Position numbers and translations under genes: made by a program. The notes below the pieces were generated by a model. It saw only the letters and a list, made by a program, of their open reading frames with translations. It was not told where the DNA came from and searched no databases. A DNA stretch of 64,000 bases, taken from positions 38,030 through 102,029 of the forward strand of contig NZ_JBFRGR010000025.1 of NCBI RefSeq assembly GCF_052115445.1, in the 5' to 3' direction. Below, piece by piece: positions 50,658 to 58,457 of the stretch (its first letter is position 1; every line of letters begins with the position of its first letter). The stretch comes from Paenibacillus_E sp052115445. GTDB taxonomy: Bacteria > Bacillota > Bacilli > Paenibacillales > NBRC-103111.

Positions 50658-51677
50658 ATGCATGTATTGATCGTAGATGATGAGCCTGTCATACGCAGAG
50701 GAATCGTGAAGATGGCGGAAATGTACCAACCTGCTTTCTCACGTATTCAGACAGCCGAGAATGGCTTGGAAGCGTTGGAGCGAATTCGAGCCTGCGAGCC
50801 TGATCTTGTGCTGGTAGACGTTCGTATGCCGAAAATGGACGGATTAGAGCTCTGCAGAATCATTCATGAGGAATTCCCGCAAATCAAAACCGTTGTGATA
50901 TCCGGATATAGTGATTTTGAATATGCGCAAAAAAGTATGAATTATGGTGTACGCCATTATATGTTGAAACCAGTTACGACAGCGGATGTCCATGACATGC
51001 TGAATCAGTTAATCAAAGAGCCTTCACGCGGCTACATGCCGCCTTCCCGTTATATTGAGTGGATTGATCAGATGGAGCAGCACATATGGGCTTTGCAAAT
51101 GGAGGAGCTTGGCAGCTTAATCGACCGTTGGCGTGACTATTGTCTCTCTGTGCAACTGTCTTTGGCTGGACTTAAAGAACTATTGGATGATTGTTATGCC
51201 TTGTTAGTCAAGCGCTTCCAAGCCCGTAACTACTCACCTTCCATCGCGCAAGCCTATTTGCAGGCAGATAGTGTGAAGGAAGCTATAGACACATTTAATA
51301 AAGGGTTAATTCAAATGGCCAAAGGCTTGCAAGCCGTTCGAAGTGGAAGCTTTAAAGATCCGATGGAAGAGGCCAAAAGCTATATTGACAGCAGGTTATC
51401 TGAGGATATCACGTTGGATCAAGTTGCGGCCATGGTCGGATTGACACCGACCTATTTCAGCTCGCTTTTTAAAAAAGTAACCCAAGAGACCTTTGTTCAG
51501 TATCGGATTAATAAAAGAATGATGAAGGCGAAGGAATTGTTAGCCATTCCCTATGTCCGAATCGTGGATGTAGCCACAGATGTGGGGTACGACGATTACC
51601 CTCATTTTACAAAAACCTTCAAGAAAATAGTCGGCGTATCCCCGTCTGAATATCGTGCAGGATTGGGTATCAAATGA
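50658..51677 (+). CDS. YesN-type response regulator (candidate island activator)
   Basis: A 339-residue regulator: receiver with D7-D8 and phosphoacceptor D54 (LVLVDVRMPKMDG), K in YMLKPVT, a short linker of about 120 residues, and a C-terminal AraC double helix-turn-helix (ITLDQVAAMVGLTPTYFSSLFKKVTQETF...IVDVATDVGYDDYPHFTKTFKKIVGVSPSEYR). The start is ATG 50658 with TAGGAGG directly upstream; the frame is open to 50619 but those residues are not conserved in type. The stop overlaps the kinase start by four bases (ATGA). AraC-type proteins bind 20-21-bp direct repeats, the arrangement in the six promoter modules of the island. Confidence 0.92.
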   Translation: MHVLIVDDEPVIRRGIVKMAEMYQPAFSRIQTAENGLEALERIRACEPDLVLVDVRMPKMDGLELCRIIHEEFPQIKTVVISGYSDFEYAQKSMNYGVRHYMLKPVTTADVHDMLNQLIKEPSRGYMPPSRYIEWIDQMEQHIWALQMEELGSLIDRWRDYCLSVQLSLAGLKELLDDCYALLVKRFQARNYSPSIAQAYLQADSVKEAIDTFNKGLIQMAKGLQAVRSGSFKDPMEEAKSYIDSRLSEDITLDQVAAMVGLTPTYFSSLFKKVTQETFVQYRINKRMMKAKELLAIPYVRIVDVATDVGYDDYPHFTKTFKKIVGVSPSEYRAGLGIK

Positions 51678-53509
51678 AAATTAGAGGATTAACGAAGAAA
51701 ATATTCGTTTATTTCTTGATCGTTATCATTCTTTCGCTTAGCAGTGTTGGCTTCTTCTCCTACATGACTTCTTCCGGAGAGTTAGCTGAGATGGTTGAGA
51801 ATCAAATGAACCAAATCGTCGGAAATGCGGTTCATCACACGGATCTTTATTTGAAGGATTATGAGCGGTCCATTGTCTCCCTTTTGACAAACAGACAGGT
51901 TATGGAGTTTGTAGATTTGAAGGCTGACCGGGAGGAATATGACTATTATATCGCTCGGAAAACGATTCGCGAACTGAGTGTCGATCCGTTATTTATCCGT
52001 AATCCGAAGTTGTCATCCGTATATGTGCTTAGCGATAAACTGAATGCCGTCTATTACTATAACGGTGTAGGTGAGCAATCTTTCAACGCCGAGGATAAGC
52101 GGAAGCAGCGAGAATATCTTCTCGCCAATACAGCGGCTGACGGTAAATTAAGTATTTTGAACCATACCATCATTGAAGGTCAAGAGAATCAAATGCTTAC
52201 GTTAGTTCGTCGATTTCGAGGGTTCACCTCGTCTGAACTGAGCGGCATACTCGCTATTGAGATGCGATCGGCGGATCTGTCTGCCCTATGGAAAGGGATT
52301 GATCTAGGTAAGTATGGATACTTATTTATTATTGATAATAAAGGCCGATATATCTATCATCCAGATGGGGAGAAAGTCGGGTCCGATGTCCCAAAAGCGT
52401 TTGTAGAAAAGATGGAAAAGGCTGGAACTTCTTCCTTCATCGACAGCAGTGAAGGGGATGAACGCATGTATGTGAGTCGGAAGTCTGATTATTCGGATTG
52501 GCAGCTTGTCGTTTCTATGCCGTTGCGGGAACTGCGTAAGCCTTTGATGAACATTCGTTCGACAACGTTGATTGTCGGTTTATTTACATTGATGTTGGCG
52601 ATTTTACTTGCGTACAGATTCGGTAAATCGATTACGAAGCCGATTCAAGTGTTGAAAAGCGGCATGCGGGAGACGGAGAAGGGGAACTGGGCTACGATTC
52701 CACTCCCTCCTCACAAGGATGAAATTGTTGAGCTGATGGTGCGCTACAATTTGATGGTTAAGCGGCTATCCGAAGCCGTTGACCGCGTGGTTCAGGTTGA
52801 AATCAGCAACTCTGAGATTCGGATGGAACGCCAGAAAGCGGAGTATCAATCTCTGCAGCTGCAGATCAATCCTCATTTTATGTACAACACACTTGAGACC
52901 ATTGTTTGCTATGCCACGATTCAAGAATCGGAAGAAATATCTGAAATCGTGAAGGCATTGGCGTACATGCTGCGTTACTCGGTTCAAACGAATCTCGAGG
53001 AGATTACCGTTGCTAACGAATTGAAGCATGTTTTGTATTATATTGTTGTTCTGAAGCACAGAATCGGCCGTGATTTCGAGATTGATGTTGCCATAAAACC
53101 GGAGTATCTGCTTCATGTCATGGTTCGTTTGACCCTTCAGCCTTTAGTCGAAAATGTGTTTCAGCATGCCTTTCCTGACGGGTTGGAAGATTACCACTTC
53201 GTTCGCATTGACGGAGGCGTTGTTGACGGGATTTTCTGGATCAGTGTTGAGGATAATGGTTCAGGGATGACAGAGGCCAAATTAACGCAGCTTCAAGCGA
53301 AATTGAATGCCAATCGGTTGGCGGATACGGAAACAGATGAAGCAGGCATAAAGGGTGGCATAGGTGTGCTGAACGTCCATCGCCGTATTCAAATGGTCTA
53401 TGGGGAGAGCTATGGACTCAGGATTGAAAGTGTGGCTGAGCAGGGGACCAAAATGATTATGGTGATGCCTGCATCGCCTAAACAAAGTGATAAGCCAAAT
53501 GGTGAATAG
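51674..53509 (+). CDS. YesM-type sensor histidine kinase
   Basis: A 611-residue membrane kinase: N-terminal helix (IFVYFLIVIILSLSSVGFFSYM), extracytoplasmic dCache-like sensor (about 40-300, including YLFIIDNKGRYIYHPDGEKVGSD), second helix near 300-318, HAMP (RFGKSITKPIQVLKSGM), His_kinase (LQINPHFMYNTLETI, His near residue 400) and HATPase (LQPLVENVFQHAFPDG, VEDNGSGM, GGIGVLNVHRRI). It senses an extracellular signal, probably a sugar or a liganded binding protein, and phosphorylates the regulator encoded immediately upstream. Confidence 0.93.
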   Translation: MKIRGLTKKIFVYFLIVIILSLSSVGFFSYMTSSGELAEMVENQMNQIVGNAVHHTDLYLKDYERSIVSLLTNRQVMEFVDLKADREEYDYYIARKTIRELSVDPLFIRNPKLSSVYVLSDKLNAVYYYNGVGEQSFNAEDKRKQREYLLANTAADGKLSILNHTIIEGQENQMLTLVRRFRGFTSSELSGILAIEMRSADLSALWKGIDLGKYGYLFIIDNKGRYIYHPDGEKVGSDVPKAFVEKMEKAGTSSFIDSSEGDERMYVSRKSDYSDWQLVVSMPLRELRKPLMNIRSTTLIVGLFTLMLAILLAYRFGKSITKPIQVLKSGMRETEKGNWATIPLPPHKDEIVELMVRYNLMVKRLSEAVDRVVQVEISNSEIRMERQKAEYQSLQLQINPHFMYNTLETIVCYATIQESEEISEIVKALAYMLRYSVQTNLEEITVANELKHVLYYIVVLKHRIGRDFEIDVAIKPEYLLHVMVRLTLQPLVENVFQHAFPDGLEDYHFVRIDGGVVDGIFWISVEDNGSGMTEAKLTQLQAKLNANRLADTETDEAGIKGGIGVLNVHRRIQMVYGESYGLRIESVAEQGTKMIMVMPASPKQSDKPNGE

Positions 53510-53520
53510 GGGGCGTATTC

Positions 53521-55809
53521 TTGAACAATCGAGAGAAACTGTGGTATCTGCAGCCTGCTAAGTTGTGGGTGGAGGCCCTTCCGATCGGGAACGGTCGGTT
53601 AGGCGGGATGATCTTCGGTCACGTACAGGAGGAACGAATTCAGTTAAATGAAGATTCCATCTGGTACGGAGGTCCTAAGGATGGGATTAACCCCGATGGT
53701 TCCCGTCATTTGGAGGGAATTCGGGAGATGCTTTTTGAAGGAAAGGTGGAGGAGGCCACACGATTAACGCGAATGGCTCTTTTCTCCACGCCCAAATATT
53801 ATAATCCGTATCAGCCTTTGGGAGACCTGAGGCTTTATTTCCATGGTCAAAAGGGTGAAGTTGAAGCGTTTCAGCGAGAGTTGGATATCAAGAATGCCAT
53901 AGCTCGGACGAGCTATAAGGTAGATGGAGTCACCTATCGTCGTACGATGTATGCCAGCTACCCTGATCAAGTGATTATCATCCGACTGGAATCTGATCAA
54001 CCTGGGCAACTGAATTTCTCGGCGAATCTCAACCGCAGACCCTACGAGGGGGAAACGGGCCGTCTATCAGCCGACAGTATCTGGATGAGCGGCGAATGTG
54101 GGAAGCACGGTGTCGAATATGCCTGTGTACTGAAGGCAAAAACGGAGGGCGGCACTGTCTCTGTCATTGGCGATTTCTTGTCTGTGGAAGGGGCTAGTTC
54201 CGTGACGTTGCTGCTTGCTGCAGCGAGTACCTTCCGAGAGTCGGATCCATTAGCTGCCTGTCAGCTGCATATCGCGGCTGCCGACCAGTTTAATACGGAA
54301 GAACTAGAGCGCCGCCATATTCAGGATTATCAAACGTTGTTCAATCGGGTGAGTCTGCAACTAACGGAGCAGGATCCGTTAGATGACTTGGCAACCGATG
54401 AGCGATTGAAGCTGATGCAAGAGTCGCATTCGCATATGGATACTGGATTGATGGAGCTTTACTTTCACTATGGACGGTATTTGCTTATCGCCAGTTCCCG
54501 CCCAGGATGCTTGCCAGCCAATCTTCAGGGCATATGGAATGACAGCTTTACACCGCCTTGGGAGTCCAAGTACACCATTAATATCAATACGCAAATGAAC
54601 TATTGGCCAGCAGAGGTATGCGGACTATCCGAATGTCATGAGCCATTGTTTGATCATATTGAACGCATGCAGGTGAGCGGTCGGCAAACCGCAAGAGATT
54701 TGTATGGATGTTCCGGCTTTGTCGCTCATCACAACACAAACCTTTGGGGAGAAACACGGCCTGAGGGTTTATTTCCGACATGTGTCATTTGGCCAATGGG
54801 AGCGGCGTGGCTGAGTTTACATCTGTGGGAGCAATTTCTATATACCCAAGATAAACAATTTTTGCAGCATAGAGCTTATCCAATCTTGAAAGAAGCCGCG
54901 GCCTTCTTCGTTGATTATTTGGTGGAAGCGCCGAATGGACAGCTTGTGACAGGCCCCTCTGTCTCACCCGAAAACGTGTACGTATTGGAAGATGGAACTA
55001 GAGGGGCATTGACCATGGGGCCCGCTATGGATTCGCAGATCATCCATGAGTTGTTCACTGCATGTATCCAGAGCAGCGATCAACTGCAAGTGGATGGAGA
55101 ACTGCGGGAACAGCTCACGGCGCTGCTAGCGCGGCTGCCTAAGCCTCAGATTGGCAGACATGGTCAAATCATGGAATGGTTGGAGGACTATGCGGAGGAG
55201 GATCCTGGTCACCGTCATATTTCACAATTGTTTGCCTTGCATCCTGGCACGCAAATAAGCCCGCATCGAACGCCAGAATTAGCTGAGGCAGCAGCAGCAA
55301 CCCTTCAGCGCAGATTGGCAAACGGAGGGGGGCATACAGGCTGGAGCAGCGCATGGATCGTTAATATGTTTGCGAGACTTGAGGATGGCGAACAATCGCA
55401 TACGCACTTGAATCATATGCTGCGCAAATCAACGTATCTCAACCTTTTTGATGCGCATCCCCCTTTTCAGATTGACGGCAATTTCGGAGCCACAGCTGGT
55501 ATCGTGGAGATGCTGTTGCAGTCACATGCGGGTGAATTGAGCTTGCTCCCTGCCCTGCCGTCTGCATGGCCGCAGGGGGCTGTGAGCGGCTTGCGAGGAC
55601 GCAATGGATATACGATTGATCTGAAGTGGTCCGATGGCCAATTATCGGAGGCGATGATCGATGCATCTAGCTCTGGCACATGCAGAATCCGTACGCGCGA
55701 AGCCGTTCTGGTGCGTAGTGGAGGCGTAGACATCCCAGTGAACAGGGATCATGCGGTTATCGAATTTCAAGTCGAAGCGGGTTGCAAGTATGAGATTTTC
55801 AGAAAATAG
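53521..55809 (+). CDS. GH95 alpha-L-fucosidase / alpha-L-galactosidase
   Basis: A 762-residue enzyme with the full GH95 layout: N-terminal domain starting LWYLQPAKLWVEALPIGNGRLGGM and an (alpha/alpha)6 barrel. Residues matching the bifidobacterial AfcA catalytic set are N405 and N407 (HHNTNLWG), E552 (IMEWLEDY) and D652 (QIDGNFGATAGI). GH95 inverts alpha-1,2-L-fucosides or alpha-L-galactosides; which applies here is unclear. No signal peptide, so it acts inside the cell on imported oligosaccharide. The start is TTG 53521 with AGGGGGC upstream, 11 bases after the kinase stop. It is the last gene of the operon. Confidence 0.92.
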   Translation: MNNREKLWYLQPAKLWVEALPIGNGRLGGMIFGHVQEERIQLNEDSIWYGGPKDGINPDGSRHLEGIREMLFEGKVEEATRLTRMALFSTPKYYNPYQPLGDLRLYFHGQKGEVEAFQRELDIKNAIARTSYKVDGVTYRRTMYASYPDQVIIIRLESDQPGQLNFSANLNRRPYEGETGRLSADSIWMSGECGKHGVEYACVLKAKTEGGTVSVIGDFLSVEGASSVTLLLAAASTFRESDPLAACQLHIAAADQFNTEELERRHIQDYQTLFNRVSLQLTEQDPLDDLATDERLKLMQESHSHMDTGLMELYFHYGRYLLIASSRPGCLPANLQGIWNDSFTPPWESKYTININTQMNYWPAEVCGLSECHEPLFDHIERMQVSGRQTARDLYGCSGFVAHHNTNLWGETRPEGLFPTCVIWPMGAAWLSLHLWEQFLYTQDKQFLQHRAYPILKEAAAFFVDYLVEAPNGQLVTGPSVSPENVYVLEDGTRGALTMGPAMDSQIIHELFTACIQSSDQLQVDGELREQLTALLARLPKPQIGRHGQIMEWLEDYAEEDPGHRHISQLFALHPGTQISPHRTPELAEAAAATLQRRLANGGGHTGWSSAWIVNMFARLEDGEQSHTHLNHMLRKSTYLNLFDAHPPFQIDGNFGATAGIVEMLLQSHAGELSLLPALPSAWPQGAVSGLRGRNGYTIDLKWSDGQLSEAMIDASSSGTCRIRTREAVLVRSGGVDIPVNRDHAVIEFQVEAGCKYEIFRK

Positions 55810-55986
55810 GGAAGATCGTCTTGGAATCCTAGTCATTTCCATTTTCAAAAATCGGTAAGCGAGAAATCCGTTACATTTTAAAATTTCGGGCAAGTTATCC
55901 TTCTTGGGTGCATAGGATTGTAGTACACAATTCACCATCACGAGCTGACCTATTGCCATTAAAGGCAGCAGTGAAAGGAGGTACCC

Positions 55987-57882
55987 ATGGACATATTCAA
56001 AAGAATTTCAGAGCATCGTACGGAGAAGGATTCATTGAGCTGGACCGGTACGTTCGCGGAGTACATAGAATTGCTTCGCAGTAATCCTGGACTCGCGAGA
56101 ACTGCGCATTCTAGGGTCTATGACATGATTGCTTCGCAAGGTATCAACGATCAAGTTGGCCACAAATCCTACAAATTTTTCAATCAAGAGATTTTCGGCC
56201 TGGATCGTGCCGTTGAGAAGCTAGTGGAAGAATATTTCCACTCCGCTGCCCGTCGATTAGATGTTCGCAAACGTATTTTGTTGCTAATGGGTCCTGTAAG
56301 CGGTGGGAAATCCACAATTGTGACCATGCTGAAACGCGGATTAGAGCAGTTTGCCAAAACGGATTTAGGGGCAGTCTATGCGATCAAAGGGTGTCCGATG
56401 CACGAAGAGCCGCTTCATTTGATTCCGATGGAGCTGCGACCAGAGATTGAGCGCGAGTTGAATGTGAAAATCGAAGGCAGCTTATGCCCATCGTGCCAAA
56501 TGCGGTTGAAAACGGAGTATAACGGTTGTATTGAAGATGTGCATGTGGAGCGCGTTTTTGTCTCCGAAGAAGGCCGGGTAGGGATTGGTACTTTCAGTCC
56601 TTCAGATCCCAAATCGCAGGATATCGCCGACTTAACGGGAAGCATTGACTTTTCAACGATTACAGAGTTTGGTTCTGAGTCGGATCCACGGGCGTATCGT
56701 TTCGATGGCGAGCTGAATAAGGCGAACAGGGGGATCATGGAGTTCCAGGAAATGCTGAAATGTGATGAGAAATTCCTCTGGAATCTACTCTCACTGACGC
56801 AAGAGGGGAATTTCAAAGCCGGTCGCTTCGCTCTGATCAGTGCAGATGAGTTGATCATTGCGCATACCAATGAAACGGAGTATAAGTCTTTTATCGCGAA
56901 TAAGAAAAATGAGGCCTTGCAGTCTCGTATGATTGTTATGCCGATCCCTTATAATTTGCGTGTATCCGATGAAGAAAAAATTTACTATAAGCTTATCGGA
57001 CAGAGTGATATGTCGCACATCCATATTGCCCCGCACGCGCTTCGTGTGGCCGCGATCTTCTCGATTCTCACGCGTTTGAAGGAAACGAAGAAGCAAGGGA
57101 TGGATTTGATCAAGAAAATGCGTATGTACGACGGTGAAGTTGTCGAGGGTTACAAAGAGGCTGATCTGAAGGAAATGCAAAATGAATATCAAGAAGAAGG
57201 CATGAGCGGAATTGATCCACGGTATGTTATTAATCGAATTTCAAGTGCCTTGATCCGTCAGGATCTTCAATGTATTAACGCCCTAGATGTGCTGCGAGCT
57301 CTGAAAGACGGTCTGGATCAGCATCCATCGATTACCAAGGATGAGCGGGAGCGCTTCCTGAATTTCATCTCTGTTGCTCGTAAGGAATACGACGATATTG
57401 CCAAGAAAGAAGTGCAGAAAGCGTTCGTCTACTCCTTCGAGGAGTCGGCTAGAACCATTTTCGACAACTACTTAGATAATATTGAGGCCTACTGCAACTG
57501 GGGTAAAATTAAGGATCCGTTGACCGGCGAGGAGATGGATCCAGATGAGCGCCTCATGCGTTCCATTGAAGAGCAGATTGGTATTTCGGAAAATGCGAAA
57601 AAAGCATTCCGCGAAGAAATCTTAATCCGCATTTCCTCTTACTCACGCAAAGGCAGAAGGTTCGACTATAGCAGTCACGAGCGGCTGCGTGAGGCGATTG
57701 AGAAGAAGCTATTCGCTGATCTGAAGGACATCGTGAAGATTACGACCTCAACGAAAACACCGGATGAGAAGCAGCTGAAGAAAATTAATGATGTGACGAA
57801 GCAGCTCATCGACGAGCATGGATACTGCCCAGTTTGTGCCAATGAATTACTGCGGTATGTAGGAAGCTTATTGAACAGATAG
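55987..57882 (+). CDS. prkA: PrkA serine protein kinase / AAA+ protease (sporulation)
   Basis: A 631-residue PrkA. An AAA+ domain carries the Walker A loop GPVSGGKST (about residues 101-109), a CPSCQ...-containing insert follows, and the C-terminal PrkA domain ends with a CPVC pair. Length and sequence match the Bacillus protein, which is expressed in the mother cell, influences sporulation through the sigma-K pathway and shows ATP-dependent protease activity. Start ATG 55987 with AAAGGAGG upstream. It is monocistronic with a strong terminator. The partner genes yeaH/yhbH and spoVR are not in this window. Confidence 0.95.
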   Translation: MDIFKRISEHRTEKDSLSWTGTFAEYIELLRSNPGLARTAHSRVYDMIASQGINDQVGHKSYKFFNQEIFGLDRAVEKLVEEYFHSAARRLDVRKRILLLMGPVSGGKSTIVTMLKRGLEQFAKTDLGAVYAIKGCPMHEEPLHLIPMELRPEIERELNVKIEGSLCPSCQMRLKTEYNGCIEDVHVERVFVSEEGRVGIGTFSPSDPKSQDIADLTGSIDFSTITEFGSESDPRAYRFDGELNKANRGIMEFQEMLKCDEKFLWNLLSLTQEGNFKAGRFALISADELIIAHTNETEYKSFIANKKNEALQSRMIVMPIPYNLRVSDEEKIYYKLIGQSDMSHIHIAPHALRVAAIFSILTRLKETKKQGMDLIKKMRMYDGEVVEGYKEADLKEMQNEYQEEGMSGIDPRYVINRISSALIRQDLQCINALDVLRALKDGLDQHPSITKDERERFLNFISVARKEYDDIAKKEVQKAFVYSFEESARTIFDNYLDNIEAYCNWGKIKDPLTGEEMDPDERLMRSIEEQIGISENAKKAFREEILIRISSYSRKGRRFDYSSHERLREAIEKKLFADLKDIVKITTSTKTPDEKQLKKINDVTKQLIDEHGYCPVCANELLRYVGSLLNR

Positions 57883-57900
57883 GCGAATACGCTTGAAGCC

Positions 57901-57938
57901 AAAGACCTGAGTGGGTGACGACCCCTTAGGTCTTTTTC
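57901..57938 (+). terminator. Intrinsic terminator of prkA
   Basis: Stem AAGACCT...AGGTCTT with an inner GGGT/ACCC hairpin and five T. Confidence 0.88.
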
Positions 57939-57957
57939 CCTGTGAAGAGGATGCTGA

Positions 57958-58113
57958 TTGTTGCCTAACACGAAATCTATTAATCTCTCATATACCCAAT
58001 TGAATGAGTTTCAGAATGCTTGGGATTTCAGACTAATCGTACTCACAACCATTGTTGTTTTCTTCGTAGGGCTGTGCGATTTGATGGGATTTAGAAATAA
58101 CAAGAAAAACTAG
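57958..58113 (+). CDS. Small membrane peptide, about 50 residues
   Basis: A 51-residue frame starting at TTG 57958 (or TTG 57961), with GAAGAGG at 57943-57949 upstream. The sequence has a polar N-terminal third (LSYTQLNEFQNAWDF), a single hydrophobic span RLIVLTTIVVFFVGLCDLM and a basic tail FRNNKKN. It resembles a one-helix membrane peptide; I cannot assign a family. A hairpin with a T run follows. It lies between prkA and secA2, and the non-ATG start lowers confidence. Confidence 0.5.
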   Translation: MLPNTKSINLSYTQLNEFQNAWDFRLIVLTTIVVFFVGLCDLMGFRNNKKN

Positions 58114-58132
58114 GATAGCATCTAAGTCTATG

Positions 58133-58173
58133 AATACCTCTTGTGCAAAAATATGCCAATGAGGTTTCTTTTT
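58133..58173 (+). terminator. Weak terminator after the small membrane ORF
   Basis: Imperfect stem ACCTCTTG...CCAATGAGGT followed by TTTCTTTTTT. Confidence 0.5.
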
Positions 58174-58258
58174 TATTGAATAGTGGGAAGAAATGTGTCG
58201 AATAAAAGATATTTTGTCAAAATATTAATTTAATATAAAGCAATAGTAAGTGTGACCC

Positions 58259-58354
58259 ATGTTTGATTTGTATGCTAAATATAAAATTAGGGTCTTTTGG
58301 ATTAGTTTATTTGGTTTATTGATAGCTATATTAACCGTTGTTGGTTATAATTAG
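58259..58354 (+). CDS. Possible 31-residue hydrophobic peptide
   Basis: ATG 58259 to TAG 58354 encodes MFDLYAKYKIRVFWISLFGL and a further 11 hydrophobic residues. It has the shape of a membrane peptide, but there is no clear ribosome binding site, and the region is AT-rich, where chance hydrophobic frames are common. Apart from this, the 340 bases between the small ORF and secA2 hold no gene; the secA2 promoter must lie here. Confidence 0.25.
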   Translation: MFDLYAKYKIRVFWISLFGLLIAILTVVGYN

Positions 58355-58457
58355 GTATAATGATCTATATTTTTGTAATATTCGTATTATTTTGTAACAT
58401 TATGACGGTAATGTCGAAATATAGAAGGCATCTTTACTAGAAAGGGGTGACAGGTAG

